This document shows, piece by piece, positions 15,972 through 23,400 of a stretch of 46,231 nucleotides of DNA. Position numbers and translations under genes: made by a program. The notes under the pieces were generated by a model that ran no database searches, had not been told where the DNA came from, and worked only from the letters and a program-made list of their open reading frames with translations. The stretch is from NCBI GenBank assembly GCA_021811085.1, contig JAJZPQ010000029.1, positions 1 to 46,231 on the forward strand. Reading direction: 5' to 3'. Source of the DNA: Pseudomonadota bacterium (lineage in GTDB: Bacteria > Pseudomonadota > Gammaproteobacteria > Burkholderiales > SG8-39). The first letter of the stretch is position 1; each line of letters opens with the position of its first letter.

Positions 15972-16481
15972 CTAGCGGCCCAGGTTTTGGATGGCGTCGA
16001 CCACCATGCCGGTGCCGACCGCGATCATCAAAATGTCGTTCGCCACGCGCACGTAGCGATAGCCCGCCGGCGGCACGCCGATCTGCATCACCAGCGGCTG
16101 CGGCACGCTGTAATAGACCACATCGCGCGGCAACGGCCGCCCGAGCTGCCACTTCTTCGCCTGGCCCGGAGGCATGCAGCCGTTGTGTTTTTTCGCCAAT
16201 CCCGGCGGACAGCGGCCGCCGCGGAATTGCTCGGTGTAATACTCGCGTACGACCTCGCGGTGTCGATCTTCGAAGTGGCGGCCTTGCGCGGCCGCGGGGC
16301 CTTCGCGCCGCTCATTCTTTTGCGCGCCGCGTTGCTCGTCGCGCTGATCGGCGCGCTCATTCTTTGCGCCCTTGCCGCCGCCAGCCCAGGAGGGCTTTTC
16401 GGCCATCACGGGTCCTGCCGCCAGGATGCCGCCGATAATAAGCGCCAATGCGGATTTCATGTTCAAGCCTAAGTGTTTCAT
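15972..16481 (-). CDS. CigR/RcnB-like periplasmic protein
   Basis: The 169-residue product has a signal peptide (about residues 1-28, VMAEKP) and a highly charged low-complexity middle (many Arg, Glu, Gln). A conserved C-terminal part follows with CPPGLAKKHNGCMPPGQAKKW, PAGYRYVRVANDILMIAVG and VVDAIQ. This matches the RcnB superfamily in the version annotated as CigR, an inner-membrane anti-virulence factor in Salmonella. The role here is unknown. ATG 16481 has AGGAG six bases upstream. A Crp-type palindrome lies 74 bp upstream. Confidence 0.82.
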   Translation of the reverse strand: MKHLGLNMKSALALIIGGILAAGPVMAEKPSWAGGGKGAKNERADQRDEQRGAQKNERREGPAAAQGRHFEDRHREVVREYYTEQFRGGRCPPGLAKKHNGCMPPGQAKKWQLGRPLPRDVVYYSVPQPLVMQIGVPPAGYRYVRVANDILMIAVGTGMVVDAIQNLGR

Positions 16482-16554
16482 ATTGATCTCCTGGTTGAGA
16501 ATGCACGAAATCTTCGCAACAACCATATCAGTCTAGTTACATCTATAGGGTAGT

Positions 16555-16574
16555 TCTGTGCGCAGGCGTACACA
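16555..16574 (-). promoter_or_regulatory. Crp-type palindrome upstream of the CigR-like gene
   Basis: Read on the minus strand this is TGTGTACGCCTGCGCACAGA. TAGACT at 16530-16535 is the likely -10 with its centre 32 bp away. The leader to ATG 16481 would be about 42 bases. Confidence 0.72.
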
Positions 16575-16643
16575 AGGAACTATTACCAACAGTGTTCGTT
16601 GGCAGAGAGAGCTAGGGCTGGATCGACCCGGCGCTAGCCGAGA

Positions 16644-16665
16644 ATGCCCCGTTTCGGCGGGGCAT
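16644..16665. terminator. Terminator hairpin between the regulatory operon and cigR-like gene
   Basis: ATGCCCCG (16644-16651) pairs perfectly with CGGGGCAT (16658-16665). It lies 56 bp beyond the stop of the REC-PAS gene and probably ends that minus-strand operon, although the nearby T-rich stretch (CTATTT) is on the plus strand. Confidence 0.6.
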
Positions 16666-16720
16666 CTATTTGCGCGTCTTGGCGGAATCCCAATGCGGAC
16701 TTAAAAGCCAGCGTCCAGGC

Positions 16721-17569
16721 TCAGGCGCCAGCGGCGGGGAGATTCGCGAACGGCCGTCCGGTCATCTCCACGCCGATGCCGCGATAACCGATGAAGCGCG
16801 CGGAGCGGTCGAATATCGGTTCCCCGCTGGCGCGAAAATATTGCATCGAGCCGTCGGGTTTCACCCGGCTGAACGGGAAATCGAGGAACGGGCGTCTGGC
16901 TTTGATGTTCGTTTCGAGTTCGGCGCGCTCCGCCTCGTTCCAGCCGGAGCCCTGCAGTACCTTCGTCTCATCCATCGATGCGCCCATTTGTATGCCGAGC
17001 ATATCGAGAATCGGGCCCGAAACCTTGGTGACGCGCTGGCTTTCGTCCGACTCCCAGTACCAGTCGGATGCCAGCTCCGTCAGCGCGCGAAAGCGCGCTT
17101 CGCTTTCGCGCAGTTCGGCGGTACGCTCCTGCACCGTCTGTTCCAGGACCTTGTTGTAATTGTCGAGCCTGCGGTGCAGCAGGCGCACTTCCAGCATGTT
17201 GTGAATGCGCGTCTTGACCTCGGTCAGATCGAAGGGTTTGCTCACAAAATCCTTGGCGCCGGCTTGCAGCGCGCGCAGCTTGTGGCCAGGTTCGGCGGTA
17301 ATCACGAGCACCGGAATGTAGCCCTCGGTTTCGATCGCCTTCAGGTTTTCCATGACCTGGAACCCGTCCATGCCCGGCATTTTCAGGTCGAGCAGGATCA
17401 GGTCATAGCCATGCTCGCGATGCAGCGCGGCGACCGCATGCGGATCCATGGTCGAGCTCACGCGGGTATAGCCGGCCTCGCGCAGGATTTCCTCGAGCAG
17501 AAGCACATTGGACTGCTGATCGTCGACGATCAGCACGTTTGCATTCAGAATTTCAGCTGCGGTAATCAT
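16721..17569 (-). CDS. Response regulator with REC and PAS domains, no DNA-binding output
   Basis: The 282-residue protein has an N-terminal receiver domain (about residues 10-125) with the acidic pair in VLIVDDQQ, phospho-acceptor Asp in LILLDLKMPGMDG, Thr in VLVITAE and Lys in FVSKPF. A coiled-coil linker (about 130-160, LEQTVQERTAELRESE) joins a C-terminal PAS/PAC domain (about 160-280). There is no DNA-binding, GGDEF or kinase domain, so it probably acts through protein contacts, perhaps by feeding back on the hybrid kinase. Its ATG overlaps the stop of the kinase gene by four bases (ATGA), so the two are translationally coupled. Confidence 0.9.
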   Translation of the reverse strand: MITAAEILNANVLIVDDQQSNVLLLEEILREAGYTRVSSTMDPHAVAALHREHGYDLILLDLKMPGMDGFQVMENLKAIETEGYIPVLVITAEPGHKLRALQAGAKDFVSKPFDLTEVKTRIHNMLEVRLLHRRLDNYNKVLEQTVQERTAELRESEARFRALTELASDWYWESDESQRVTKVSGPILDMLGIQMGASMDETKVLQGSGWNEAERAELETNIKARRPFLDFPFSRVKPDGSMQYFRASGEPIFDRSARFIGYRGIGVEMTGRPFANLPAAGA

Positions 17570-20304
17570 TGCATCGTTTCCTTTTTAACCCTGCTATCGG
17601 CCTGCGCCGCCGAGAATTCCAGTGCAACGCCCAGGGTCTCCATGAAATCGTTGACCACGATGGGTTTGGTGAGATAGCGGAAAAATCCTGCTTCCAGGCT
17701 TTTCTTGATGTCGCTGGGAATCGCGTTTGCGCTGATCGCCACGATCGGAATATGCGCAGTGGCCGGATCGGCGCGCAGGATTCTCATGGCCTCGATGCCG
17801 CTGATGCCGGGAAGATTGATGTCCATCAGGATTACCTCCGGCAGGAATTCGCGCGCGAGTTCGATGCCCAGTATGCCGTCCGCGGCGCTCAACAGCCGCA
17901 GATTGGGCCGGCGCGCGATCAGCGTCTCGACCAGCTGCAGATTGGCCGGATTGTCCTCGACGTAGAGCAGGGTGTGTTGCGCGGCTTCGGGGGCGAGCGG
18001 CAGCTGCTGCGTTGCGGCGGATTCGGCCTCAGCGCCGACGAGTTCCGGACTGGCGCATCGAGTCATTTCGATCCAGAATACGCTGCCCGTGCCTACCTCG
18101 CTGTCGACGCCGATGGTCCCGCCCATCAGTTCGATCATGCGCTTCGCCACCACCAGGCCGATGCCCGTGCCCTCTTCGATGCCGGCTTCCTTGCCGAGGC
18201 GGTTGAACGGCTGGAACAGTTGCGCCAGTTTTTCCGGGGACAGACCCTCGCCCGTGTCCCTGACGCTGATGCGAACCGAATCCGGCGCAGTCGCGGCCCA
18301 GTCGACGACGACCGTACCGTCGGGTTTGTTGTATTTGATCGCATTGAAAAAGAGATTGATCAGCACCTGCTTCAGCCGGGTCCGGTCGGCCAGCACGAAA
18401 CTGGAGCTGTCCGAGCGAGAAAATTGCATGTCGATGCCGCGCAGCCGCGCCTGCGGCTCGATCATGGTCCGGCATTCGAGCATGACCTCGCTCAACGAGA
18501 CCGGTTCGCGCGACAGCGCCAGCCTGCCGGACTCGATCCGTGCGAGATCGAGGATTTCGTTGATCAACTCCAGCAGATACCAGCCGGCCTTCAGAATCTG
18601 ATCGAGGCTGCGCTTCTGCGACGGCGTCGGCGGCGGAGTGCCCGATTCGATCACCTGCGCGAAGCCGAGCACGGCGTTCAGCGGGGTGCGCAGCTCATGG
18701 CTCATGCTCGAGAGGAAATCGGACTTGGCGAGGTTGGCCTTTTCCGCCGCGGACTTGGCGCTTTGCAGCTCGGCGTTCCTTTCCTGCAGCATCCGATCCA
18801 GGCGTTTGCCTTCGGTGATGTCGCGCGCAGCGGCGAACACGCCCTTCAACTTGCCTGCCGCATCGTAGAACGTCGTCGCATTGTAGGACACGAAGGTTTC
18901 CCTGCCGTCCCGGGCGCGCGCAGTGAGCTCGTAGTTGCTGATTTTCTTCTCGGCGAGCACCAGCCCGATGCCTGCCGCAGCCCGCTCCGGATCGGTGAAG
19001 TAATTCTTGAACGGCGCGCCGATCAACTCCGTGCGCGCGCAACCGGTGAGCGCTTCCATCTGATTGTTGACGTCGGTAATGATGCCGGAAGGGTCGGTGG
19101 TCATGATCGGATCGATGTTCGACTCGAACAGCGAGCGCGTATACAGCTGGTGGTCGCGCAAGGCCTGTGCCGCTGCGTATTCCCCGGTGACATCGCGGAA
19201 CACCAGCACGGCGCCGACGACCTTCGCGTCGCGGTCGCGAATCGGTGCACAGCAGTCGGCGATCGCGCACTCGCTGCCGTCGCGTGCAACCAGGATGGTA
19301 TGGTTCGCCAGTCCCTGTATCGTGCCGCGCGCAAGGGTTTCTTTCACCGGGATGGTGGAAGGTTGGCGGGTTTCCTGATTGATGATGTGGAAAATCTCGT
19401 CCACCGGGCGGCCGGCGGCCTGTGTGCGCGTCCAGCCGGTGAGCTTTTCCGCAAGCGGATTGAGCAGCGTCACGCGCCCTTCGGCATCGGTGGCGATCAC
19501 GCCATCGCCGATGGAGTTGAGCGTGACCGCGAGCTTTTCCTCGCTGACCTGCAAAGTCGCGTTGGTTTGCTGCAGTTGTTGATTGATTTTCTCCTGATCA
19601 TCGAGCAAATGCTGTGTCTCAAGATGAACGAAGTCCTTCAGCCGGTGTCGTGTTTCGCGATAGATCAGGTAGGCGAACGAAAGCGCAAACAGCAGCGTCA
19701 ACAGGCTGGCGGCGATGATGAGGGAAAACAGATGGCGCATGTTCGAGTCGAACCTGGTCTCGTTCTGCCGCAGCGCGCCTTCCTCGATCTGCAGGTAGCT
19801 CTTGATCTCGGCGCGGATGGAATCCATCAGCCGCTTGCCCTGGCCGCCGCTCATAAACGCCGCAATGGCAGGCGCGTCGTGGTTGCGGCGCGACTCGACG
19901 ACGCGCGCCATTTGCGCCAATTGGACATCCACCAACGGGGCCGCCTTGTCCAGATGTTGGCGCGCGGCATCGATCAGGCTATGTTGACGCAACTCGCTTA
20001 GCTGGTCGCGCACGCTGTCGTGCGCCGGCGCATCCGGTTCGAGGAAGGATGCGTCGCCGGTGAGCGCATAGCCGCGCTGGCCGGTCTCGGCGTCGACCAG
20101 ATCGGCCAGCAGCGCGTTTGCGCGAATGATCAGATTGTAGGTATGCGTGCGTGCCTCGGCCGCGGTCTCGATCTGCCTGAAGGACCAGAGCGATACCGCC
20201 ACCACCAGCGCAACCAGCAGGGCTGCCGCAGCAAGCGACGCAACGATTTGATTGGTGGCTTTCACCGGCAGCGGCGGCGCGTCACGCAAAGGGGCGGTGT
20301 TCAT
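17566..20304 (-). CDS. Hybrid sensor histidine kinase (CHASE3-PAS-PAS-HisKA-HATPase-REC)
   Basis: The 912-residue kinase has a transmembrane helix (about residues 20-40), a periplasmic CHASE3-type helical domain with ETGQRGYALTG (about 45-175) and a second transmembrane helix (about 190-212). Two PAS domains follow (about 255-500), then HisKA with SHELRTPLNAVLGFAQ. The HATPase domain has N box NLFFNAIKYNKPDG, G1 DTGEGLS and G2 GTGIGLVVAKRM. A C-terminal REC domain (about 785-900) carries LYVEDN, ILMDINLPGISG and YLTKP. ATG 20304 is supported by GGGAG upstream and by a four-base overlap with the stop of the Crp gene; longer upstream starts would lie inside that gene. With a Crp-like regulator before it and a REC-PAS protein after it, it forms one sensory operon. 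The signal is unknown. Confidence 0.93.
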   Translation of the reverse strand: MNTAPLRDAPPLPVKATNQIVASLAAAALLVALVVAVSLWSFRQIETAAEARTHTYNLIIRANALLADLVDAETGQRGYALTGDASFLEPDAPAHDSVRDQLSELRQHSLIDAARQHLDKAAPLVDVQLAQMARVVESRRNHDAPAIAAFMSGGQGKRLMDSIRAEIKSYLQIEEGALRQNETRFDSNMRHLFSLIIAASLLTLLFALSFAYLIYRETRHRLKDFVHLETQHLLDDQEKINQQLQQTNATLQVSEEKLAVTLNSIGDGVIATDAEGRVTLLNPLAEKLTGWTRTQAAGRPVDEIFHIINQETRQPSTIPVKETLARGTIQGLANHTILVARDGSECAIADCCAPIRDRDAKVVGAVLVFRDVTGEYAAAQALRDHQLYTRSLFESNIDPIMTTDPSGIITDVNNQMEALTGCARTELIGAPFKNYFTDPERAAAGIGLVLAEKKISNYELTARARDGRETFVSYNATTFYDAAGKLKGVFAAARDITEGKRLDRMLQERNAELQSAKSAAEKANLAKSDFLSSMSHELRTPLNAVLGFAQVIESGTPPPTPSQKRSLDQILKAGWYLLELINEILDLARIESGRLALSREPVSLSEVMLECRTMIEPQARLRGIDMQFSRSDSSSFVLADRTRLKQVLINLFFNAIKYNKPDGTVVVDWAATAPDSVRISVRDTGEGLSPEKLAQLFQPFNRLGKEAGIEEGTGIGLVVAKRMIELMGGTIGVDSEVGTGSVFWIEMTRCASPELVGAEAESAATQQLPLAPEAAQHTLLYVEDNPANLQLVETLIARRPNLRLLSAADGILGIELAREFLPEVILMDINLPGISGIEAMRILRADPATAHIPIVAISANAIPSDIKKSLEAGFFRYLTKPIVVNDFMETLGVALEFSAAQADSRVKKETMQ

Positions 20305-21125
20305 TTGCGGGCTCCCGATCGGCTGGGCGCGCGCAGGGCCGCGCTGTGCTGCGCCGCCGGAATCTGGAGAAGGCTGTCCTGCCGCCGCGTCGCTTGCGGC
20401 AGCAGGCGGGCGAATTCCTTTTTTACGACCGCGTAGCACTCGCACACCTGGACTTCGAGTCCCGCGCGGTCGAGCACGGTGATGTGGCCGCGGCGGTAGC
20501 TGATCACGCCGGCCTGCTGCAGCTTGCCGGCGGCCTCGGTCACGCCCTCGCGGCGCACGCCGAGCATGCTCGCGACCAGTTCCTGCGTCATGATCAACTC
20601 GTTGGTCGGCATGCGGTCGAGCGTCAGCAGCAGCCAGCGGCACAATTGCTGCACCAGGGAATGATGCCGATTGCAGGCCGCGGTCTGCGACATTTGCGTG
20701 ATCAGCGCCTGGGTGTAACGCAGCAGCAGCTGCTGCATCGGTCCGGCGCGCTTGAATTCCTGCAGAATCAGCTGCGATTTCAGCCGATAGCCCTCGCCCC
20801 CGGTCTGTACCACGGCCCGGCTCGGCGTCGTATTGCCGCCCATGAACAGCGAAATGCCGAGCATGCCTTCATTGCCCACGCCCGCGATTTCGGAGGATGC
20901 GCCGTTCTCCATGACGTAGTGCAGCGACAGAATCGCCGTGGTCGGGAAATAGACATGCTGCAGCAGGCCGCCGGACTCATGCAGAACGTCGCCTAGCAGC
21001 AGCTCGACGGGTTCGAGATGCGGGGCGAGGCGTTCGAATTCGGCCGCAGGCAGCGCGGCGAGCAGTTGGTTCTGAATAGGGCTTGGAGAAGCGCGCATCG
21101 ACAATGTCCGCATACCGTCCTGCAT
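20301..21125 (-). CDS. Crp/Fnr family transcriptional regulator (second copy)
   Basis: With the start at ATG 21125 the product has 274 residues: a cNMP-binding-type barrel (about residues 20-140), a dimer helix with CNRHHSLVQQLCRWLL and a winged helix-turn-helix whose recognition helix is LGVRREGVTEAAGKLQ. The C-terminal CECYAVVKKE is also shared with the copy at 8117. ATG 21113, preceded by AGGA, is an alternative start; the frame is open further upstream, but that part does not look like the family. The gene overlaps the hybrid kinase by four bases. A palindrome with perfect outer arms lies upstream with a -10-like TACGCT, so the operon may be controlled by its own product or by the other copy. 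Confidence 0.88.
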   Translation of the reverse strand: MQDGMRTLSMRASPSPIQNQLLAALPAAEFERLAPHLEPVELLLGDVLHESGGLLQHVYFPTTAILSLHYVMENGASSEIAGVGNEGMLGISLFMGGNTTPSRAVVQTGGEGYRLKSQLILQEFKRAGPMQQLLLRYTQALITQMSQTAACNRHHSLVQQLCRWLLLTLDRMPTNELIMTQELVASMLGVRREGVTEAAGKLQQAGVISYRRGHITVLDRAGLEVQVCECYAVVKKEFARLLPQATRRQDSLLQIPAAQHSAALRAPSRSGARK

Positions 21126-21206
21126 CGATACTGCCAGCGGATCGGCCGGGTAAAAGGCAAGAGCGCTGCCCGATGTTGGCGAGCGTAGCACGATTGGGCC
21201 CAGCGC

Positions 21207-21226
21207 TATGTGCGCTAACCCACATA
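21207..21226 (-). promoter_or_regulatory. Crp-type palindrome upstream of the crp-kinase operon
   Basis: Read on the minus strand this is TATGTGGGTTAGCGCACATA, within perfect arms GCTATGTG and CACATAGC at 21205-21228. TACGCT at 21182-21187 is the likely -10, centred 32 bp away. The leader to ATG 21125 would be about 50 bases. It fits autoregulation of the operon. Confidence 0.72.
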
Positions 21227-21270
21227 GCGGGTTTAGCCGGAAAGCGACCGCCGCCCGGTCTGTGGGCGCT

Positions 21271-21290
21271 TGTGTATGCCAGCGTACAGA
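21271..21290 (+). promoter_or_regulatory. Crp-type palindrome upstream of csbD-like gene
   Basis: TGTGTATGCCAGCGTACAGA. GAGAAT at 21310-21315 is the likely -10, centred 32 bp away. It lies 45 bp from the divergent crp site, so the two operons share a regulatory region. Confidence 0.72.
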
Positions 21291-21401
21291 CTCCGGCGGC
21301 GCCGTCAAAGAGAATTGGCGCATGCTGTGCCTGAACGCCGTGCCGGTCGCGGAGGTTGGGATTGCGCAGCCCCCTGAGTCGGACAGCCGTAGGAGACGAG
21401 C

Positions 21402-21623
21402 ATGAACCGGGATCGAATCGAAGGCAACTGGAAGCAATTCAGCGGCAAATTGCGCGAACGCTGGGGCAGGCTCACCGGCGATGCAGCGGATATGTTCGCC
21501 GGAAAGCGCGACCAGCTGGCTGGCAGCATGCAGGAGCAGCGCGGTCTGGTGCAAGAGGAATCGGAGCGCCAGCTCGAGGATTTTCTGCATCGCAACCGCG
21601 ACTGGAATTCATCCAAACGCTAA
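21402..21623 (+). CDS. CsbD family stress protein
   Basis: The 73-residue product begins MNRDRIEGNWKQFSGKLRE and continues with WGRLTGD, the hallmark of the CsbD family, small acidic-basic helical proteins induced by general stress in many bacteria. Their molecular role is not known. The gene is first in a two-gene unit with the glycine-zipper gene 31 bp downstream, and is preceded by a Crp-type palindrome and GAGAAT. Confidence 0.92.
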   Translation: MNRDRIEGNWKQFSGKLRERWGRLTGDAADMFAGKRDQLAGSMQEQRGLVQEESERQLEDFLHRNRDWNSSKR

Positions 21624-21654
21624 TTTCGTCGATTGATACTCAAAGGAATCCATT

Positions 21655-22761
21655 GTGAACATTCGTAACAGCATATTGTCCGGGCTGTGCGCGCTGCTGG
21701 CACCGCTGTTGGTGCTGGCACCGCTGGCCTTCTCTTCCACGATCGCGCAGGCGCAGCAGTCCGCCTACGCGGTCAGTATTGACGGTTTCGATGTCGAGCC
21801 GGCGCGTCAATTGAGCGCGGGCAACAGCTTGGTGTTTACTCTGTACGGCAGCGCGGGCGGGACGGCGACGGTCCGTATCGACCGTGTCGTGGACAGGTTC
21901 CCGCTGCAGGAAGTGGAATCCGGCGTGTATGAGGGCACCTACACCATCAGCAGCCGCGACCGGATCGCGGCCGATGCCATGGTCACCGCGAATTTGCGCG
22001 TGGGCAATCGGATCGCCACCGCAATTCTGGACGAATCGCTGCTCGCCGGTGCTCCTTCGCGTTCCGAGACCAAACGCGCGACCGATGCCGCCGCCCTGGC
22101 CGCGACCCCCAGAATCGACCGCTTCGAGGCGGATCGGGCCGCCAGCCTGAATCCGGGTGCCGACCTGTTCTTTTCCCTGACTGGAAGCCCGGGCGGGAAG
22201 GCCAGCGTCAGGATCAACGGAGTCAAGGGGAAGCTATTCCTGCAGGAAGTGGCGGCCGGCGTTTATGAAGGCGCCTATACCATCAAGGACCGCGACCGCA
22301 TTCTGGCCAACTCGGCGGTAACGGCCACTTTGGCCCTGGGCAAGCGCGAGGTGAGCGTAGCGCTCGGCCAGTCCTTGCTGGCCGCGCCCGGGCGCGTCTC
22401 GTCCGCGCGCAGGGCGGCCAGAGTCTGCGCCAACTGCGGCGCGATCGAATCGATCGATGTGGTCGAAGTCAAGGGCGACGGCAGCTATCTCGGCAAGATC
22501 GCCGGCGGCGTGGTCGGTGCGATGATCGGCAGCCAGGTTGGACAGGGTCGGGGCACGACCGCGGCCGAGATCGCCGGCGCCGTGGGCGGCGCAGTGGCCG
22601 GCAATGAGATCGAAAAGCGCGTCAAAAAGAGCAAGCACTACGACGTCACCGTCCGCCTGCAGGGCGGCGGCACGCAGGTGATTTCCTACGCGACCGAGCC
22701 GGCCTTGAGAGTGGGCGACAAGGTCAGAGTGGAGAACGGCACGCTGGTGCCGAATCCGTAA
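21655..22761 (+). CDS. Glycine-zipper 2TM protein with two repeated N-terminal domains
   Basis: The 368-residue product has a signal peptide (about residues 1-36, AQAQQ). Two homologous domains of about 90 residues follow (about 42-135 and 160-250), each with the pattern F-x-(3)-A-x-(2)-L-(2)-G, TVRID/SVRIN, FLQEVAAGVYEGAYTI, RDRI, VTATLxxG and SLLA. A glycine-zipper domain (about 258-368) comes last, with CANCGAIESIDVVE, GGVVGAMIGSQVGQGRG and VGGAVAGNEIEKRVK. The last domain is paralogous to that of the 7152 gene. The start is GTG 21655, with AAGGA seven bases upstream. It is likely a periplasmic or envelope-associated stress protein in the csbD operon. I cannot name the repeated domain. Confidence 0.84.
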   Translation: MNIRNSILSGLCALLAPLLVLAPLAFSSTIAQAQQSAYAVSIDGFDVEPARQLSAGNSLVFTLYGSAGGTATVRIDRVVDRFPLQEVESGVYEGTYTISSRDRIAADAMVTANLRVGNRIATAILDESLLAGAPSRSETKRATDAAALAATPRIDRFEADRAASLNPGADLFFSLTGSPGGKASVRINGVKGKLFLQEVAAGVYEGAYTIKDRDRILANSAVTATLALGKREVSVALGQSLLAAPGRVSSARRAARVCANCGAIESIDVVEVKGDGSYLGKIAGGVVGAMIGSQVGQGRGTTAAEIAGAVGGAVAGNEIEKRVKKSKHYDVTVRLQGGGTQVISYATEPALRVGDKVRVENGTLVPNP

Positions 22762-22771
22762 CAGCAGTGGC

Positions 22772-22794
22772 GCCGTGAAGAAATACTTCACGGC
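22772..22794 (+). terminator. Hairpin after the glycine-zipper gene
   Basis: GCCGTGAAG (22772-22780) pairs perfectly with CTTCACGGC (22786-22794) around AAATA. No T run follows; the next Crp-type palindrome starts two bases later. Confidence 0.6.
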
Positions 22795-22795
22795 C

Positions 22796-22815
22796 TGTGT
22801 ACGCTAGCGCACGGA
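22796..22815 (+). promoter_or_regulatory. Crp-type palindrome upstream of the BON lipoprotein
   Basis: TGTGTACGCTAGCGCACGGA. GAGAAT at 22835-22840 is the likely -10, centred exactly 32 bp away. The -10 is identical to that in front of the csbD-like gene. Confidence 0.75.
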
Positions 22816-22927
22816 ACGCGACGGCATGCCGGCGGAGAATGACTCGGGCAAGTTGCCTGGCGCGTCTTCATGCTGAGTAGCAGCCGGGCCCCGGATATTA
22901 ATGCGGTACTCAATGGAGAGTCTGATC

Positions 22928-23239
22928 ATGAACATCAACAAAAGCATTTCCGCCGTTTTCCTGGCCGTCGCGCTCGCAACGACGCTGGGTTGCGCTTCGA
23001 CCTCCACCAAAGAGGGCACGGGCGAGTACGTCGATGACACGGTCATCACCACCAAGGTGAAAGCGGCGATCTTCAACGAACCTTCGCTGAAATCCTCGGA
23101 AATCAACGTCGAGACGTTCAAGGGCGCGGTCCAGTTGAGCGGCTTCGTCAAGTATCAGGCTGACATCAACAAGGCGATCGAAGTCACGCGCGGCGTCAAG
23201 GGCGTGACCTCGGTCAAGAACGACATGCGCCTGAAGTAA
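22928..23239 (+). CDS. BON-domain lipoprotein
   Basis: The 103-residue protein has a lipoprotein signal (ATTLGC, Cys about residue 22) and one BON domain (about 35-103: VDDTVITTKVKAAIFNEP, INVETFKGAVQLSGFV, GVKGVTSVKNDMRLK). BON domains bind membranes or envelope components, as in OsmY, and members are often osmotic- or stress-induced. ATG 22928 has GGAGAG seven bases upstream; earlier in-frame ATGs do not. Confidence 0.9.
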   Translation: MNINKSISAVFLAVALATTLGCASTSTKEGTGEYVDDTVITTKVKAAIFNEPSLKSSEINVETFKGAVQLSGFVKYQADINKAIEVTRGVKGVTSVKNDMRLK

Positions 23240-23248
23240 CAGCAGTCC

Positions 23249-23296
23249 GGAACGCCGGCCGGCCATCCGTTTGCGATGGACTGGGGCCGGTGTTCC
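23249..23296. terminator. Bidirectional terminator between BON and peroxiredoxin genes
   Basis: GGAACGCCGGCC (23249-23260) pairs with GGCCGGTGTTCC (23285-23296), a 12-pair stem with one G-T pair. An inner CCATC/GATGG stem lies in the loop and GTTT follows. It lies between two convergent genes. Confidence 0.72.
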
Positions 23297-23400
23297 GTTT
23301 CGACCAGAAATGATCCGCGCGTCGCGCATATAGCGGGCGACGCCAGTTCAGCCGAGGCGTTGCGCTTCGGTGTCGGGGACAATGTCCCGCGGTGAGGCGC

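Noticed and set aside
17569-20001. 810-codon plus-strand frame opposite the hybrid kinase
   Set aside because: It is the mirror frame of a well-defined kinase and has a low-complexity Arg/His-rich translation without domains.
20305-20643. Longer N-terminus of the hybrid kinase
   Set aside because: The extra 113 residues lie in another frame of the Crp gene. The ATGA overlap with a ribosome site at 20304 is the natural start.
21126-21590. Longer N-terminus of the second Crp protein
   Set aside because: The upstream frame overlaps the csbD-like gene and both palindromes and has no family similarity.
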